Of a DNA stretch of 64,000 nt, positions 27,053-39,390 are shown piece after piece; the stretch's first letter is position 1, and each line of letters begins with the position of its first letter. Location of the stretch: positions 17,701,001 to 17,765,000 of the forward strand of contig NC_083390.1 in the NCBI RefSeq assembly GCF_031755915.1, given 5' to 3'. The translations under genes were made by a program, and so were the position numbers. The DNA is from Ziziphus jujuba (taxonomy: Eukaryota; Streptophyta; Magnoliopsida; Rosales; Rhamnaceae). Below the pieces are notes generated by a model that was not told the origin of the DNA, made no database searches, and was given only the letters and a program-made list of their open reading frames with translations.

Positions 27053-27238
27053 CTTAAATTTTTAATAATATTATCTATACCTTTTGAAGGAATCTGAAAT
27101 ACCCTTATACCCATACTACCAAAATTCCTTTCTTTTCTTTTCTATTTATTTTTTTGCAATAATTAATTAGAGACTTCAAAATTTTTTGGTATTTTAATAA
27201 ATTTTATTTAAACTAAGTCATGATTTTTCAATTTGAAA

Positions 27239-27273
<35 letters not shown>

Positions 27274-27444
27274 TATATCTATATATATATATATATATAT
27301 CTATATATTTATGGTGATTTTAATCAAATAAGTTTTTTTTTATCCAAGTGATAATTTTTAAAATATATTTTACTAATGTATTAAAGTGTATGATACTGTG
27401 TCAAATATATATAATTAAATATATTATGATTTTTCAAATTTATT

Positions 27445-27485
<41 letters not shown>

Positions 27486-27750
27486 GAAATATTATAACTT
27501 ACTTAAGAAAGGTTAAGTAATTAAAATTATCATAGTGTTTTAATAGAAAATAAAGCAAAAAAAAATTGTCACATTGTTTGAATAAAAATTAATTAAAAAT
27601 ATAGAAAAACAGATTTTGAAATATTCAAATTGATTATTGTAAAAAAAAATAAAAATAAAAAGAATTTTGAAAGTTATTTAACTTTAATCAAGATATAAAG
27701 GTAATTTAGGCTCCTTCAAAAAGTGTACATGGTATTATTGAAAACTTGAA
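27053..27750. repeat. Possible MITE with diverged terminal inverted repeats around (TA)n
   Basis: Left arm ATACCTTTTGAAGGAATCTG (about 27078) pairs with the reverse complement of the right arm, TACACTTTTTGAAGGAGCCT (about 27710). Similarity extends about 60 bases each way from the arms (TTTTTAATAATATTATCTAT against TTTTCAATAATACCATGTAC). The centre is long (TA)n runs (27238-27307 and 27448-27481) and poly-A. End points are not sharp and no target duplication was identified. Confidence 0.35.
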
Positions 27751-27776
27751 TTATTTCCTAGTTATTATGCTTAATG

Positions 27777-27810
<34 letters not shown>

Positions 27811-27831
27811 GACAATTGTAACACGCCGCAC

Positions 27832-27867
<36 letters not shown>

Positions 27868-27873
27868 GATAAT

Positions 27874-28530
27874 TGTAACACCTTGTCTTCAATCGCAGTT
27901 GATATGGGTAAGTATGAGATTTTTTGTTCAGAGCTTCCTAAGGGTTAACTATCCTATGACTAATCTAGCCTGAACACGCTTAACTTTGGAATTCTTTCAA
28001 ATCCTGAAATCAATCGCTCTGAAAAGATTCCGTTATTATAAGAGTTACTATTGAACCATCTCCTGCTCCACACTTGGATGATGTGGGATTGGACATCAAG
28101 TAATTTGCTAATGCCTCCTGCACTAACCCACATTGATTGTCACAATTCACCCTCTTTAGAGCCTAGCATCCTCACTGGCATACTTCTGGCTGGGTACAGG
28201 ATATGATACTATTTGTAACATTCTATCTTTATTGGCAGACGTATTACTCTCTGTCAATATTATCCCTAATTTTTCCATCGCACTCAATGTAAGATTTTTT
28301 GTTCAAAGCTTCCTAGGAGATTATCCATTATTGGACTTTTCTCACCTGAGCATGCTTAACTTCATATTTTTCTCAAACTTTAAAGCTAATCGCTCCGTAA
28401 AGGCATTGGTGCTATGAAATTAACTATCATTATATTTGAATCATCCTCTATTTCAAGCCTGAACAATGTAGGATTGGACACCAAGTAGCTCTCTAGTACT
28501 TCTTGTACCAACTCATACTGATGGTCATAA
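27874..28530 (-). mobile_element. Cassandra-type TRIM retrotransposon with 5S-rRNA-like LTRs
   Basis: Two LTRs in the minus orientation: 28214-28530 (5' LTR) and 27874-28144 (3' LTR, running from TGTGACAATC to GTGTTACA on the minus strand). The 69-base internal part (28145-28213) begins with a decayed Met-tRNA primer site (AATAGTATCATATCC, compare TGGTATCAGAGC) and ends with a purine tract (CTCTAAAGAGGGTGAAT). Each LTR carries a 5S-rRNA-like segment on the minus strand, the defining feature of Cassandra. In the 3' LTR it is 28026-27933, with GAATTCCAAAGTTAAGCGTG, then CATAGGATAG and CCTTAGGAAG, lining up with the 3' two thirds of 5S rRNA. It is non-coding by nature. The LTRs differ at many sites, so it is old. 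Confidence 0.75.
27933..28026 (-). ncRNA. 5S rRNA-like segment within a Cassandra LTR (not a functional 5S gene)
   Basis: On the minus strand this segment matches the 5S core with AAGTTAAGCGTG, the GGATRGKTRAC region and the GGGAAGYTC-like end. The 5' half of 5S is diverged and the internal control region has substitutions. A second, more decayed copy lies at about 28401-28308 in the other LTR. It is part of the retrotransposon, not an rRNA gene. Confidence 0.65.
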
Positions 28531-28829
28531 TAATAATTTGGTAGACCATGTAGTGATCTACTTTTCAATACATAGACTGATGTCGCTTAATTATATGTTA
28601 AATGTCGGTAAAAAAGAAAATGTAGAAATTTTTTAAACATGTTTGGCTAGCTATTTTTAAAATTATTTTTTGTTTTATAAAACAAATAATAGTTTTATAA
28701 ATACTTAAAGGGATTTGACCATTATTTTTTGAAAATAATTTTTAAAAACAAAAATTAAGAAACAACATTACTTTATTTTCCCTTATTTTAGAAACAAGTT
28801 TAATATAATATAAAGTAATCTTAACCATG
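28531..28829. other. Intergenic spacer between two retroelements
   Basis: AT-rich, with imperfect fold-back sequence (AAAATTATTTTTTGTTTTAT against later AAAATAATTTTTAAAAACAA). No gene. Confidence 0.4.
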
Positions 28830-30141
28830 AATTTGGTATCATCCAACGAGATAGAGGTCAAGAATTTCTAAATGAGAATGGGTCAAGACCACTTGAATGG
28901 GGTCGTGGATCACAAACACCTCAATGAATAGACACCGATGGGACAAACAACAATGCACAGTCCCTTAGGAATACTAGAACCTAGAGCTCTGATACCAACT
29001 GTCAGGACCCGTCCAAAATTCCTCACCGTAACCCTAGACAAGCCCTGATTCCAGGGAAACTCTACCGGATCCTCCAATGGAAAATCCGGCAGAATCTCCC
29101 CTAAGGGTTGAACTTACCACAATTTTCCTGCACTGAAAATACACTTCTATATACACCACCTTATTCCTCCCACATTACTACAATTTAAGTTCCACAACTG
29201 GCAGCACTTCAATAACAAATTATATAAAAGGCATATAATGGAATTAATTTAGCAAATAACCAATTAAGATATACCATCATAGATTCTCGTCCGCCCACTT
29301 AGTGCTACGCATGTCAAATACTCTTTAAATATCGTTTTACAAATATGCCAATGCGTAACATAGAAAGAAATGTAAGAACAACATCACATTAACAATCAAA
29401 AACTATAACAAACATTTTAATGATGATGGTAATGATGTAACTTGCCTGAGGGCTATTATATTCCCATACATATATTAATGTAACTTGCCTGAGGGCTATC
29501 TCACCTACCCAAAGGCTACCACTTGTCTGAGAACTATTATACTTGTCTGATGGCTATCTTTCTTGCCTGTAGGCTGTGATACTTATCCGAAGATACTATA
29601 TGGTAGTAATAATAATAAAAACAATAACAAAATTAAAATTAAAGATCTCATAATAGTGTTAATAAAAATAAAAATAAAAATAAAAATAATAATCAATAAT
29701 AACAACTATAATTATAATAATGATAATAATAGGAATTTGAATTACAATAAAAATAATCATTATAAATAATAATAAGAATCCCGATAACAGTAATAATAAT
29801 GATTAAATAAATAGTTAAATGCAATTAATATTAATAAGAATATAATAACATCATTAAGAATATTAGTAAAAAATTAATTCACAAATAGATAACATAACAT
29901 AAATAAGTAAAATCATATCTTAAAATCCACGCTCGTAATGGAGATACGTACGATACCTTCTAACATGCTACGTGATCCATGATTCCAGTTGTCACCGGCA
30001 CTCTGCTACCAATACAAACCAGGGTGGTTGCCTATATTGGCCGTCTGATCCCCTGGACTCGTAGACGACATGATTATGGGGCTAGCTCACATATATATCC
30101 ACATATATATAATTATGTATTTCCATATAACATCACACATC

Positions 30142-30187
<46 letters not shown>

Positions 30188-30214
30188 CATATATGCATCA
30201 TATGTTTACCGTAC

Positions 30215-30258
<44 letters not shown>

Positions 30259-31548
30259 ATCTATACACATGCTAACTATAATTTTGGTGTAATAATTCCA
30301 ATCAACATAACAAGTAAACTCACAAAATCTATAACAATCCTTTTACACCTTCTGCTTAATATTATCAACATTGTCCACTCTAATTTGATAGAAAATTAGA
30401 TGAACCCATATGACCTAAACTGCAAATTTCGGATTTTTCAATATCTTGACAATTAATTCAAATTAACCATTTCTTTAGCCTCTAACAATCATTAAGAACC
30501 CAAATGTAATGGCAACTGGCTAAGGACTTGTCCAATCTCTATCCAATTTCAACATAAACACAACTTAACTTCATCAATGGCAACTTCCTAATTACTCAAT
30601 TATAATTCACATTCTAGCTACCAATTTGAAGCTTATGATGAGAGCATCAAGAAGATACCTTCAATTGGTCCAACCGCCGCTGGAGGTAGCCAGAATCCTA
30701 CCGTGAAGTTGCTACCGAAACAGATCTCTTGTCATATCTCACGAATGAGCAAGATTTGAGCCAATTCAAGCTTGGAAACGGATTCAGGGGGCCCAAATTC
30801 ATGGAAAAAGACCAGTCACGCCGCCGGTAGCCTCCGGAAAACTGGTCAACAGGGAAGACGCCGGCCGCCGATGTTGGGCACCGATCCCAGCGTGTCCATC
30901 GGCCAACCGGCCGGAGAATCGACGGCTGAGCTCGCCTGGCACGTGTGGCCGTCCGATGGCCGGAAGAAAAAAATGCAGACTGAGAGAGAGGGACCCGTCG
31001 GGAGGAAGAAGAAGAAGGAGAAGAAGAAGAAGAAAGTCCCGTGTTCCCCCCCCCCCCCCCCCCTCTCCCTTTTTTTTCACACGTGGGGAGAAAAAAAGAA
31101 AAAGAAAAAGAAAATAAATAAACAATTATATAAAATAATATTAAAATAATACTATAGTCGAAAAATTTACAGGTCCATAATTTTTTAACCAGATGTCCAA
31201 TTTAAGCGTGCCGCTAGTCTATGAATTCGTATCGACGAATATTTCACAAACATGTATGAGTCAAAGCTCAACTTTGCATGAACAAAAAGTCAACTCTGGC
31301 ATCTCTTGGACAGTTTGGACCTTAACTTGTTTTGCTCATAACTTTCAAACCGTAGCTCCTTCTTCAACGTGCTACTAGTCTATAAACTCGTGACAACGTG
31401 TATTTTTTAACGGTACCTTGATCAATGTGAAATTTCATCAGGAGCAAAAAGTCAACATTTGACCCTTTCTCGCTCAACGACCGTCAAACCCGGTCAACCT
31501 TGATCAAACATGGAAAATTTCCGGTATACTTCGGGACGGGATGTTACA
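28830..31548 (-). mobile_element. Orphan long LTR (about 2.55 kb) plus primer-binding site of a truncated LTR retrotransposon
   Basis: On the minus strand an LTR starts TGTAACATCCCGTCCC at 31548 and ends GGGTCCTGACA at 29000, obeying TG...CA. Directly after it, TTGGTATCAGAGCTC (28998-28984) is the standard Met-tRNA primer site with one extra T. About 150 bases of leader follow and then the element stops at about 28830; no gag-pol and no second LTR are seen. The LTR contains a minisatellite at 29440-29580, (AAT)n at 29605-29780, (TA)n at 30143-30174 and 30219-30256, a GC-rich island at 30640-30965, (GAA)n and an 18-base C run (31046-31063). Such long LTRs are typical of Gypsy-class or LARD elements; the lineage cannot be named without gag-pol. 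Confidence 0.75.
29440..29590. repeat. Minisatellite inside the LTR, unit about 16-25 bp
   Basis: The core CTTGCCTGAGGGCTAT recurs with variation about seven times (CTTGCCTGAGGGCTATTATA, CTTGTCTGAGAACTATTATA, CTTGTCTGATGGCTATCTTT, CTTGCCTGTAGGCTGTGATA, CTTATCCGAAGATACTATA). It is degenerate, so probably old. Confidence 0.7.
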
Positions 31549-31616
31549 GGCTAGATGTCAAAGACTGCTCGAATGGATTTGGTCTTCAGGATCATCCAAA
31601 TGGACACAACTAAGGG

Positions 31617-32011
31617 TAGGTGTCAATTCAATTTAGTAAGGTTTTTGTACTTTTTTTAACAAACCAAACTAAACCGAATCATAAGGAGAAATCAAACCAA
31701 ACTTACACGGCTATCTTTGGTTTTGTTTGATTGGGTTTACTATTAATTTTATTTCTCAATAATTTAATTATGATTTTAATTTAATATTACTAATATATTT
31801 AATTGAATAATTTAAAACATAAAAATATATTAAATATAATTAATTATAGTAAAAATATTAAATATATATATATATAATATAATCGTTTTGATTTGGTTTG
31901 ATTTAGGATAAAAATTGTCCAAATTGAACCGACTCGACTATTGGCCAAAATCAAACCATATCGTACCAGTTGGTTGATTTGATTGGTTCATATAAGGTTT
32001 GTGCCCACCTA
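31617..32011. mobile_element. hAT-like MITE
   Basis: The left end TAGGTGTCAATTCAATTTAG and the reverse complement of the right end, TAGGTGGGCACAAACCTTAT, form imperfect terminal inverted repeats. Both are followed by sequence rich in AAACCAAA/TTTGGTTT, a widespread style of plant hAT MITE. It is about 395 bp and non-coding. No convincing 8-bp target duplication is visible. Confidence 0.4.
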
Positions 32012-33991
32012 TAGGCCTGATATATGGGCTTGCTCGAATGAGCTGGATACTTAGGACTGCCTAAACAAACCCGAGCAATCTTGAGATCCCGGATTGCCAA
32101 ACATCCATTATTTTTTTTAAAATATATATATAAATATATATTTAATTATTTTTTTGTTTTATATTTTGTAAATAATGTTTTAAAAATCAAAAAATGATAA
32201 AATAGGCCTTTTATTTTTTTTTTAAGAAAAATATATTAGATATACATACCATGTGATGATTTAATTAAATATTAATTAAGTATCATTAAAGAGTCTACTT
32301 TTCCATATTAACTTTTTAGTTTTAGAAAGTTAAAATAAAAATAAACATTGTAAATTGGTATTGTTATCCATAGTTAATTTTTTAGTTTTAGAAAGTTAAA
32401 ATAAAAATAAACATTGTAAATTGGTATTGTTATCCATAGTTTGCCAATTCCACCCTTATGTGGCTCATGAGGTGAGCTACTTAGCAAATTAGATCGTAAC
32501 CATATATAGATATATGTGTGTACAAACTTAATCTTTTGATAACTATCTTTTAATTTATAACAAATAAATAATAATATGACAAGTATTTAAGATTGTTATA
32601 TCCATAGCTAACTAGGTTTTTAATAAGATATACTTGTCAAGTCATCATATCACCCATTATGAGTTGAAAGATAGTTCTCACAAGAGCATTGCATATATAT
32701 GTATATAGTCAACATTTTAAATATTTTATTTGGTAAATTTGATGATATTAAAGATCTATAAGACCAAATCTTTTAATTTTAAAAAACATGAAAGCCATCG
32801 AACAAACAGCTATGATTAGAGATAGTGTTATGTATATTATATATCAAGTGACCTAATAAAAGATTTGGTGTGTGTGTATATATATAATATAATCTTGCTA
32901 TAATAGATGTCCGTCCTATTAATAAATTACCATTATTTTCAAAATTTAAGTTATTAAAAAGTTGATTTAATATGTATGTATATTTAAACAATTTTAATCC
33001 TTACAAATGTTAATTGTTTTTAATAGGCATACGATTATAGTGGGGATTATGTAATCAAAACACTGTGCAAATTAAATCTCCTAATTAATCAAAATATCAG
33101 ACCACTCGACTTCACTAGCTGGCTAATCAGTAAATTTGGTGGGAAAGAGCTTTCTTGGTGGTTTTTTAAATCTCAACATAGTAGATCATAAAGAATCGTT
33201 GGCATTTCAGAGATGATTTGATGGTAAAAAGTGATATCTTATACTTGAAGGGATATTATTTTCATGCCATGCAACAGCCAAAGTAGCTAAATTCAACATA
33301 ACATATATATTTTATAACTCATTGAGTGGTGATTGGTGGTCTTGTTTATTAACCGAGTAGCTCAATAATGAATTATTTACGCCGTGTCCTTCTTTATTTA
33401 TTTATTTATTTTTTCTTACTTCCTCTATATACATTGTATGGCAATATGCCATCGCCCATAAATTACTTTCTTTTAAGTAGCAATTTACTTTCTTACTAAA
33501 CCCTCTTGTTTGGAAACATTTATGTTTTTATGTTTATGGTTTTTGGTTTTCACTTAATATTTTCCTTTCAATTGGTCGTCATAACGTGTGCATACAGTTT
33601 TTTATTATTTAGAAACAGCAAAAGACATATAAAATTGGTGTTAAAAAAATGAATTCAACAGGGTTTGGGCTAAATGAACAGTCAATAGATCTTAGCTAGC
33701 TCCAACAAGGGAATTCCAATCCGATCCACGTATGAATCAATTTCATTAGCCTTAGATATATTGGTGGACAATAACACAAGCGTAGTTGGATTGGATCATA
33801 AACGACAGTGTCAATTCAAATATGTATATAGGAAATTGCTAAGAAAATAAATACAAAAATGAAAATAAAATCTTCTGTGTATATATATTCATATGTAGAC
33901 AAGTTTTTCATTCAGTATTTCTGAAATATGACATAGAATAGAAAATTGAAAAAAAAAATTATTTTTTATTTATTTATTTATCTTTTTAATG
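32012..33991. other. AT-rich intergenic DNA downstream of MS1
   Basis: No gene seen. It holds a 66-bp tandem duplication (32312-32445) and short (TA)n runs. The part next to 33991 is the 3' flank of MS1. Confidence 0.5.
32312..32445. repeat. Near-identical tandem duplication, unit 66 bp
   Basis: TTAGTTTTAGAAAGTTAAAA through GGTATTGTTATCCATAG occurs twice, at 32316 and 32382, with essentially no differences. The event is recent. Confidence 0.9.
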
Positions 33992-36900
33992 CTATGGAAG
34001 GGAGGGAAAATGTATAATTTCTTGCTCACATCGAGTGCATAGAAAAATATGAGGAACTTGGTCAGAATTTGGAATCCCAACACACCTGGTATGCTGCCAA
34101 ATTTCACAAATATCACAGCAAATCATTCTTTCCCCATCATCATCTTTTGCACCACAAATACATTCCACAACATATTTCCTTGGACCACTTTCACACACCT
34201 CCTCCTCCTCCTCCTCCACCTCATCATCATCATCTTTGTTCTTCCCCTCAAACACAAGTTTTTGACCTACTTCCACTAACCCAATTGCCAAATCATTTCC
34301 TTTTGCATTCAGATTGGAAATTTTTTCCACAACAAAGCTCCTCAAACTCCAATAAATCTCCTTGAAGATTTTTTCTACTTCTAGCTTGAGTTCATCAATG
34401 GTAGCATTTTTTCTCATTGTGATACACTCATAGGGTGGCAATGATGGATTGTTCATCACCATCTCTTTATTTTTTCTTTTCAGAATTGTACAATAGAGGT
34501 TTACTTTTCCTTCTAAACCCAAATCAATTTTCGAAGGAATTTCTCCAAAATACTCTTTGATAAAGTATTTCGAATCAAGAACTATCCTTACAGCAACTTG
34601 TATTGCTGAGAAAATCCCTGTGCTGAATTTTGGGTCTTTGAAAATGTATTTGTTTAAGTAAAACATGTCCTTCATTAGCTGAAACCTTGTGACCTTGCAA
34701 TTTGCTTTCAATTTGGAGTTACTCATTGCCAAACTTTCTTGGTAATTAGGCAATACATTGGAGATATCTTCCAAGCAATACTCAAGGACTTTCGTTACCG
34801 GATTCAAGCTTCGACGAACCAAATAATTCCCAACAATGTGGTTTCCAAGCGATTTCAATACGAAATCTAGCAAGCCGGTATCACCAACGTAGGCTCTAGC
34901 TGCATCTCGAACTTCTTGCCTCGAAATCCATCTGGATTTAACCCTTTTAAGGGCTTCAACGATTACTTTCGTAGCCATTTCAACCCTTTTAGGTGACCAT
35001 CTACATGTTGTTTCAAGCAAAATTCCTTGGTTATTATTGGACAAGCCTAGAGAATTTTCCTTCGGAAGATGGGACTTGAGCTCTAACATGAAGTGGAATA
35101 GGTCACCTAGGGTTACCAAAGATTGTTCTGATAAAGTTTGATACCTTGAGAAAATGAGTGGGATTTCATGGTTGGAAGGTCCAAGATGGTGGATTAGTAA
35201 ACATAGTGGTAAGCTTTGAAGGGCTTCAATGGCTTTGTTGTACATTTGATGTGTGACACAAAATGTTCCACGACCAAATTTGTAACCCCAACGACCAAAC
35301 CATGGTTCCTTGTATGCTATTCCATGAATTAGCCTCAATTCCATGCCTCTCTTCTGGGAAATGTCATTCAAACTCACTTTCCTATCAGAATATACAATTA
35401 AAAACATTATTCCATGTTAAAATTACTTTGCTATGGTTTAGATATTGATGAACATGTAATTTACTAATAAAAAAAAATTCAAATTAGATGTGAAATTTGA
35501 ATTTAAAATTATTGTTCGTGAAATTTAAATTTAAAATTATTGTTCGAGAAACTTTTATAAAATTATCTCAGGGGAATTCAATGATAAAAATAAAATAAAA
35601 TAAAAATCCCTCTAACTCTAGCTCTAGTTGAAATAAAAGTTTTTTTTTTTTTTTGGGTAAAATTGAAATAAAAGGGTTTTTTATGAAAATAGTATTTACA
35701 ATTTTGTTTTTACATTTGGGAAAGTTTTGGTCTAGACATAGATTTGTTGTCAGGAGATGGAATATCCATGTCTTTCTCTATGTAAAAAAGGTAGGGCCCA
35801 TAATAGAGAAAGGCGATGGCCCAGTCCATTAAATATTTTGTCAGCTTTATGGGAAAAATCGAATATTATAGAATTAGGAAACGAACAAACAAAAGAAAAC
35901 AAAAACAAATTAATAAGTCTGCCTGCCTCTTTAAGTTTCATGCACATGCATGCCTTATTTATTACTTCGTATTTTACATTTCCTAGGAAATAAATTCATT
36001 ACGTCTAGGACCAATCTCAAAATAAATTAATGCCATGCAATTTGACCTAAAAAAAAAAAAATTAAAATTACATTCTAAGAAAAAAAAAATTAATATAAAT
36101 GGTAATATGGCCCACACCAAAATTCAAAATAAAATAATTGAGACGAAAATTATACAAAATATGATTAAACATATTATATAATTTACCGTGTCATTGGTAA
36201 TTCGTCACGATCAACAATTAAATGAAAATATTCCTATTAATTAAGAGAGTATTCAAAAGTTAGTTCAGAAACTATTAGAATTCTAAATAAGAGAAATAAA
36301 AACAACAAAAAATTATGCCTAGCATATAAATATAAGGAGTGCTGTTTGCACATTCGGCATTTCCTTCTTGGGCTTTTCGTCGATTACCTATCATGCGCTT
36401 GTACTAACAGCTACGTTCTTTGAAGCCCATGAAGCCCATATAGAGATGGGCTCTATCTTTCTTAATCCAAACATGTTTGCGGAAAGTAAAAGTGAAAATG
36501 GACGAAGAATATTTTATTTTACATAGTAATATAACAATACCACTAAAGTCATCAAATTTTAGATAATACCAAAAAACAAATTAATACATTACCAAATAAG
36601 AAACTAATATAATTTAAAACACATGTGACAAATAAACCTAACAAAAACAATATTTACAGTATTTCGATTAAAAAAAAAAAAGTTTAGCAATTCTAATGTC
36701 ATTGTTTGTTTTTAGTACACACTTTGCAATCAAAGATGTAATCATGGAAAAGCCAAAACCAAAATGTGGCTAACCTTGCTCGCAATGCAGTGCAAAGACG
36801 ATCCCAAAATTCAAGAATGAGAAAACCAGGCAAGTCGGAACCCTTTTCGACGCCATTGACACACAGCAAGTGGCCGAAGCCATTAGAATGAAAGACACCA

Positions 36901-37847
36901 TGCATGACATTGCCCTGCGAATCCACTAAATCGTTAATGGAGGACATACCATTTCCTGAATCTGTTCCATTAATAATATTGTAGTGGAAATTGCATTTGC
37001 TCTTGGTACAAGCCTCCACCACTATTGATTCCTTGGAAACCAACAAAAAGTGATACTTCTTATTGCATACCATATGTTTCCCCCAGCCTGAACTATAAGG
37101 CAAAATCACGCACCACTATTAGATTCAAACGACTACAACAAAAATTGATTTTAACTACACCTACTTTTTATTAATAAGGGTGGGTTTTGAAATAAAAAGG
37201 TAGTTAAAATTAAAAAAAAATAAAAAATGACCAACTAAATTTCTTTTAGAATGAGTTTGGTAACTTCTTTTTATTCATATAAAATTACATGTTTTTACTT
37301 TTTCATAACAGAATAAAAATTATTGTAATCCAGTCAAAAAGTGAAACTAAATCAATTATAAATTGTTTTTAACATTCGTTAAACTAAACATATTTAAAAT
37401 ATAGTTGTTGCATTATTATTATAAAACCAACTAGATAATAAAGAAGATATAAAAATATACAATATAAAGTTGCATTGTGAACAGTATTTTTTAGATCATA
37501 TCTCAATTTGACGTCCAAAAAAGGAAAAAATGAATAAAAGAAAACTTACCCACGAAATGGCATTGCTTGCAATGACGATTGACCGAGGCATCAATGGGTT
37601 CTTCAACAACAAAAAGCAAGACATGGAGAGGAGGGTGGCGATGGACTTCAAGCTGAAATGACCAACAAAGCATTCCCCAACACAAATTACTCTCCAAATG
37701 CCCAAATTCAACAAGCGCTTTCACATTTTCACGAAACGACGAACCAACAAACTCAGCCGGGTAACCATTTTCTCCAAAGTTCTTGAACTTAAACACCTTG
37801 TCTCCTCTCTTCCTCTTCTTGCAGCCAGTTAGGTCCAAATTAGACAT
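33992..37847 (-). CDS. MS1: MALE STERILITY 1, PHD-finger regulator of tapetum and pollen-wall development
   Basis: Three exons: 37847-37550, 37087-36775 and 35381-33992, with introns of 462 and 1393 bp, all GT-AG and phase-consistent, joining to 666 residues (Arabidopsis MS1 is about the same length). The start is the Met before CKKRKRG, a nuclear signal; the TTG upstream is not needed. Exon 1 has the conserved NYGYPAEF-like and CWSFQLEVHRHPPLHVLLFV stretches. Exon 2 has HGVFHSNGFGHLLCVNG. Exon 3 has WFGRWGYKFGRGTFCVT and SRQEVRDAARAYVGDTGLLD. An acidic run of Asp/Glu precedes the C-terminal PHD finger, with C4HC3 residues C611, C613, C626, C629, H634, C637, C652 and C655 all present. MS1 is a nuclear, anther-specific regulator acting in the tapetum after meiosis. 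The sister family MMD1/DUET is less similar. The gene looks intact. Confidence 0.93.
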
Positions 37848-38854
37848 TGTTTTGGGCAACTCGAAGCAAACACATAATAAAGGAGGATGGTTTTATAGGA
37901 AGATAGCAAATAAGAAAGATTTCCAATTGCAAAACTTGTTATGGATTAACAAAAAATTAGAGCCTAAGATATATACTGCTAGATCACACAAAATTTGTGG
38001 GCAACAAAATTAAAAAAAATGTAAGACCAAAAGAGAGTCTGCTGTTGAAAAAGCTCACTATGTGCATGATTTGATTTCAATAATAGAGTGGAATGCAAAT
38101 CTATCGCGGTGTACATATGGAATGTGAGTGGATTTTGGAGTAAATTAAAAGCACCATGCTTTCCACCACCACCGTGCAAAACTATATATTATACAATTTT
38201 CTCACCATTTTACAATCCACATTCCTATATGCTTCTCCAATTTCTATGCTGAGGCTGGGATTTGCTGACTTATATCTTAGAGGGAATGCAAAATTTCTTG
38301 TCCAACTACCCTCTCTTCTTTTGTTTTACTCTTAAAAGCTTCATCATGTTATTGTAAATCATTTTATTATAAATTAGGATCAGTTCAGTAGTAAAAATCA
38401 TTATATTTAAGATAGTAATTAAACTGTGAATTTTTCAATTCCTAATAATATATATATATATATATTTTTTTTTTTTTTGGTTACCAATAACATAATTTTA
38501 TATCCTTTTAAAAGGTAGTTATTCTAAACGAAGTAATATTATATTATTGTTGAGCAGAAAATAAAATAATATATATACAAAGATATAAATTTTCAAATAT
38601 AAGATATTTTTGATCCGGCTAAGGTTTGATATCATATCAAGTTCGTAAGAAAGGGGTTCAAATATGTATATCAATACAAGCAAATTACACATACAAAAGT
38701 TATAAATTGGAAATCGAAAGACAACATTAATTTGGCTAGCTATGCTTTTTACTTGAAAACGCGTGGGAAAAGAAAAAGAAAATATAAAGCAATTTTTGTT
38801 CCATATTTGGTAAATAAAGTTATAAATAAATATTATATGGCTTAGAAATGAAAA

Positions 38855-38970
38855 TCAAATGTACATATGAATTATAGAGTATCAAGTATCATATCGTTTT
38901 CTAACATATTTTTCAAATGTACATATGAATTATAGAGTATCAAGTATCATATCGTTTTCTAACATATTTA
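38855..38970. repeat. Near-identical tandem duplication, unit 58 bp
   Basis: CAAATGTACATATGAATTAT through TTCTAACATATTT appears at 38856 and 38914 with no visible substitution inside the unit. Confidence 0.9.
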
Positions 38971-39009
38971 TCAAAAAAAATATGTATGTTATTATTTAAT
39001 TTGTTAACG

Positions 39010-39390
39010 TATTAATATAATTTAAAAATAAATCAATCAATAAATATTATAAAATATAAATAAATTAAATAATAATAAATATATTTTTTTTATAAATATG
39101 TTGATAGACTATACGGTGTCTTACTATTATTCATAAAATATATTTTAATTTTCCATGAAAATAAATAAGAGATTTTAAAATAAATAAGTCAATAAATATT
39201 ACAAAATATAAACAAATAAAATAATATTATAAAATAATTTAAAAATAAATAAGTCAATAAATATTATAAAATAAAAACAAATTAAATAATAATAAATATG
39301 TTTTTTTATATATATATTGATAAACAATACGGTGTCTTAGTATTATTCATAAAATATATTTTTAATTTTCCATGAAAATAAGTAAAGGAT
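39010..39390. repeat. Diverged tandem duplication, unit about 216 bp
   Basis: The block ATACGGTGTCTTAsTATTAT, then TCATAAAATATATTTT, then TTTTCCATGAAAATAA occurs after 39111 and again after 39327. Each is preceded by AAATAATAATAAATAT and AAATAAGTCAATAAATATTA-like sequence. Smaller repeats are nested inside. Confidence 0.7.

Noticed and set aside
27933..28026. Functional 5S rRNA gene
   Set aside because: The 5S-like sequence lies inside an LTR, is diverged in the 5' half and is not in a tandem 5S array.
29979..30399. Frames of about 100 residues inside the long LTR
   Set aside because: They are made of (TA)n-derived IYIYIY and LTR sequence with no retroviral-type domain.
30772..31149. 125-residue frame in the GC-rich island of the LTR
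   Set aside because: Low-complexity Lys/Pro translation of (GAA)n and the C run; such GC islands are normal in long plant LTRs.
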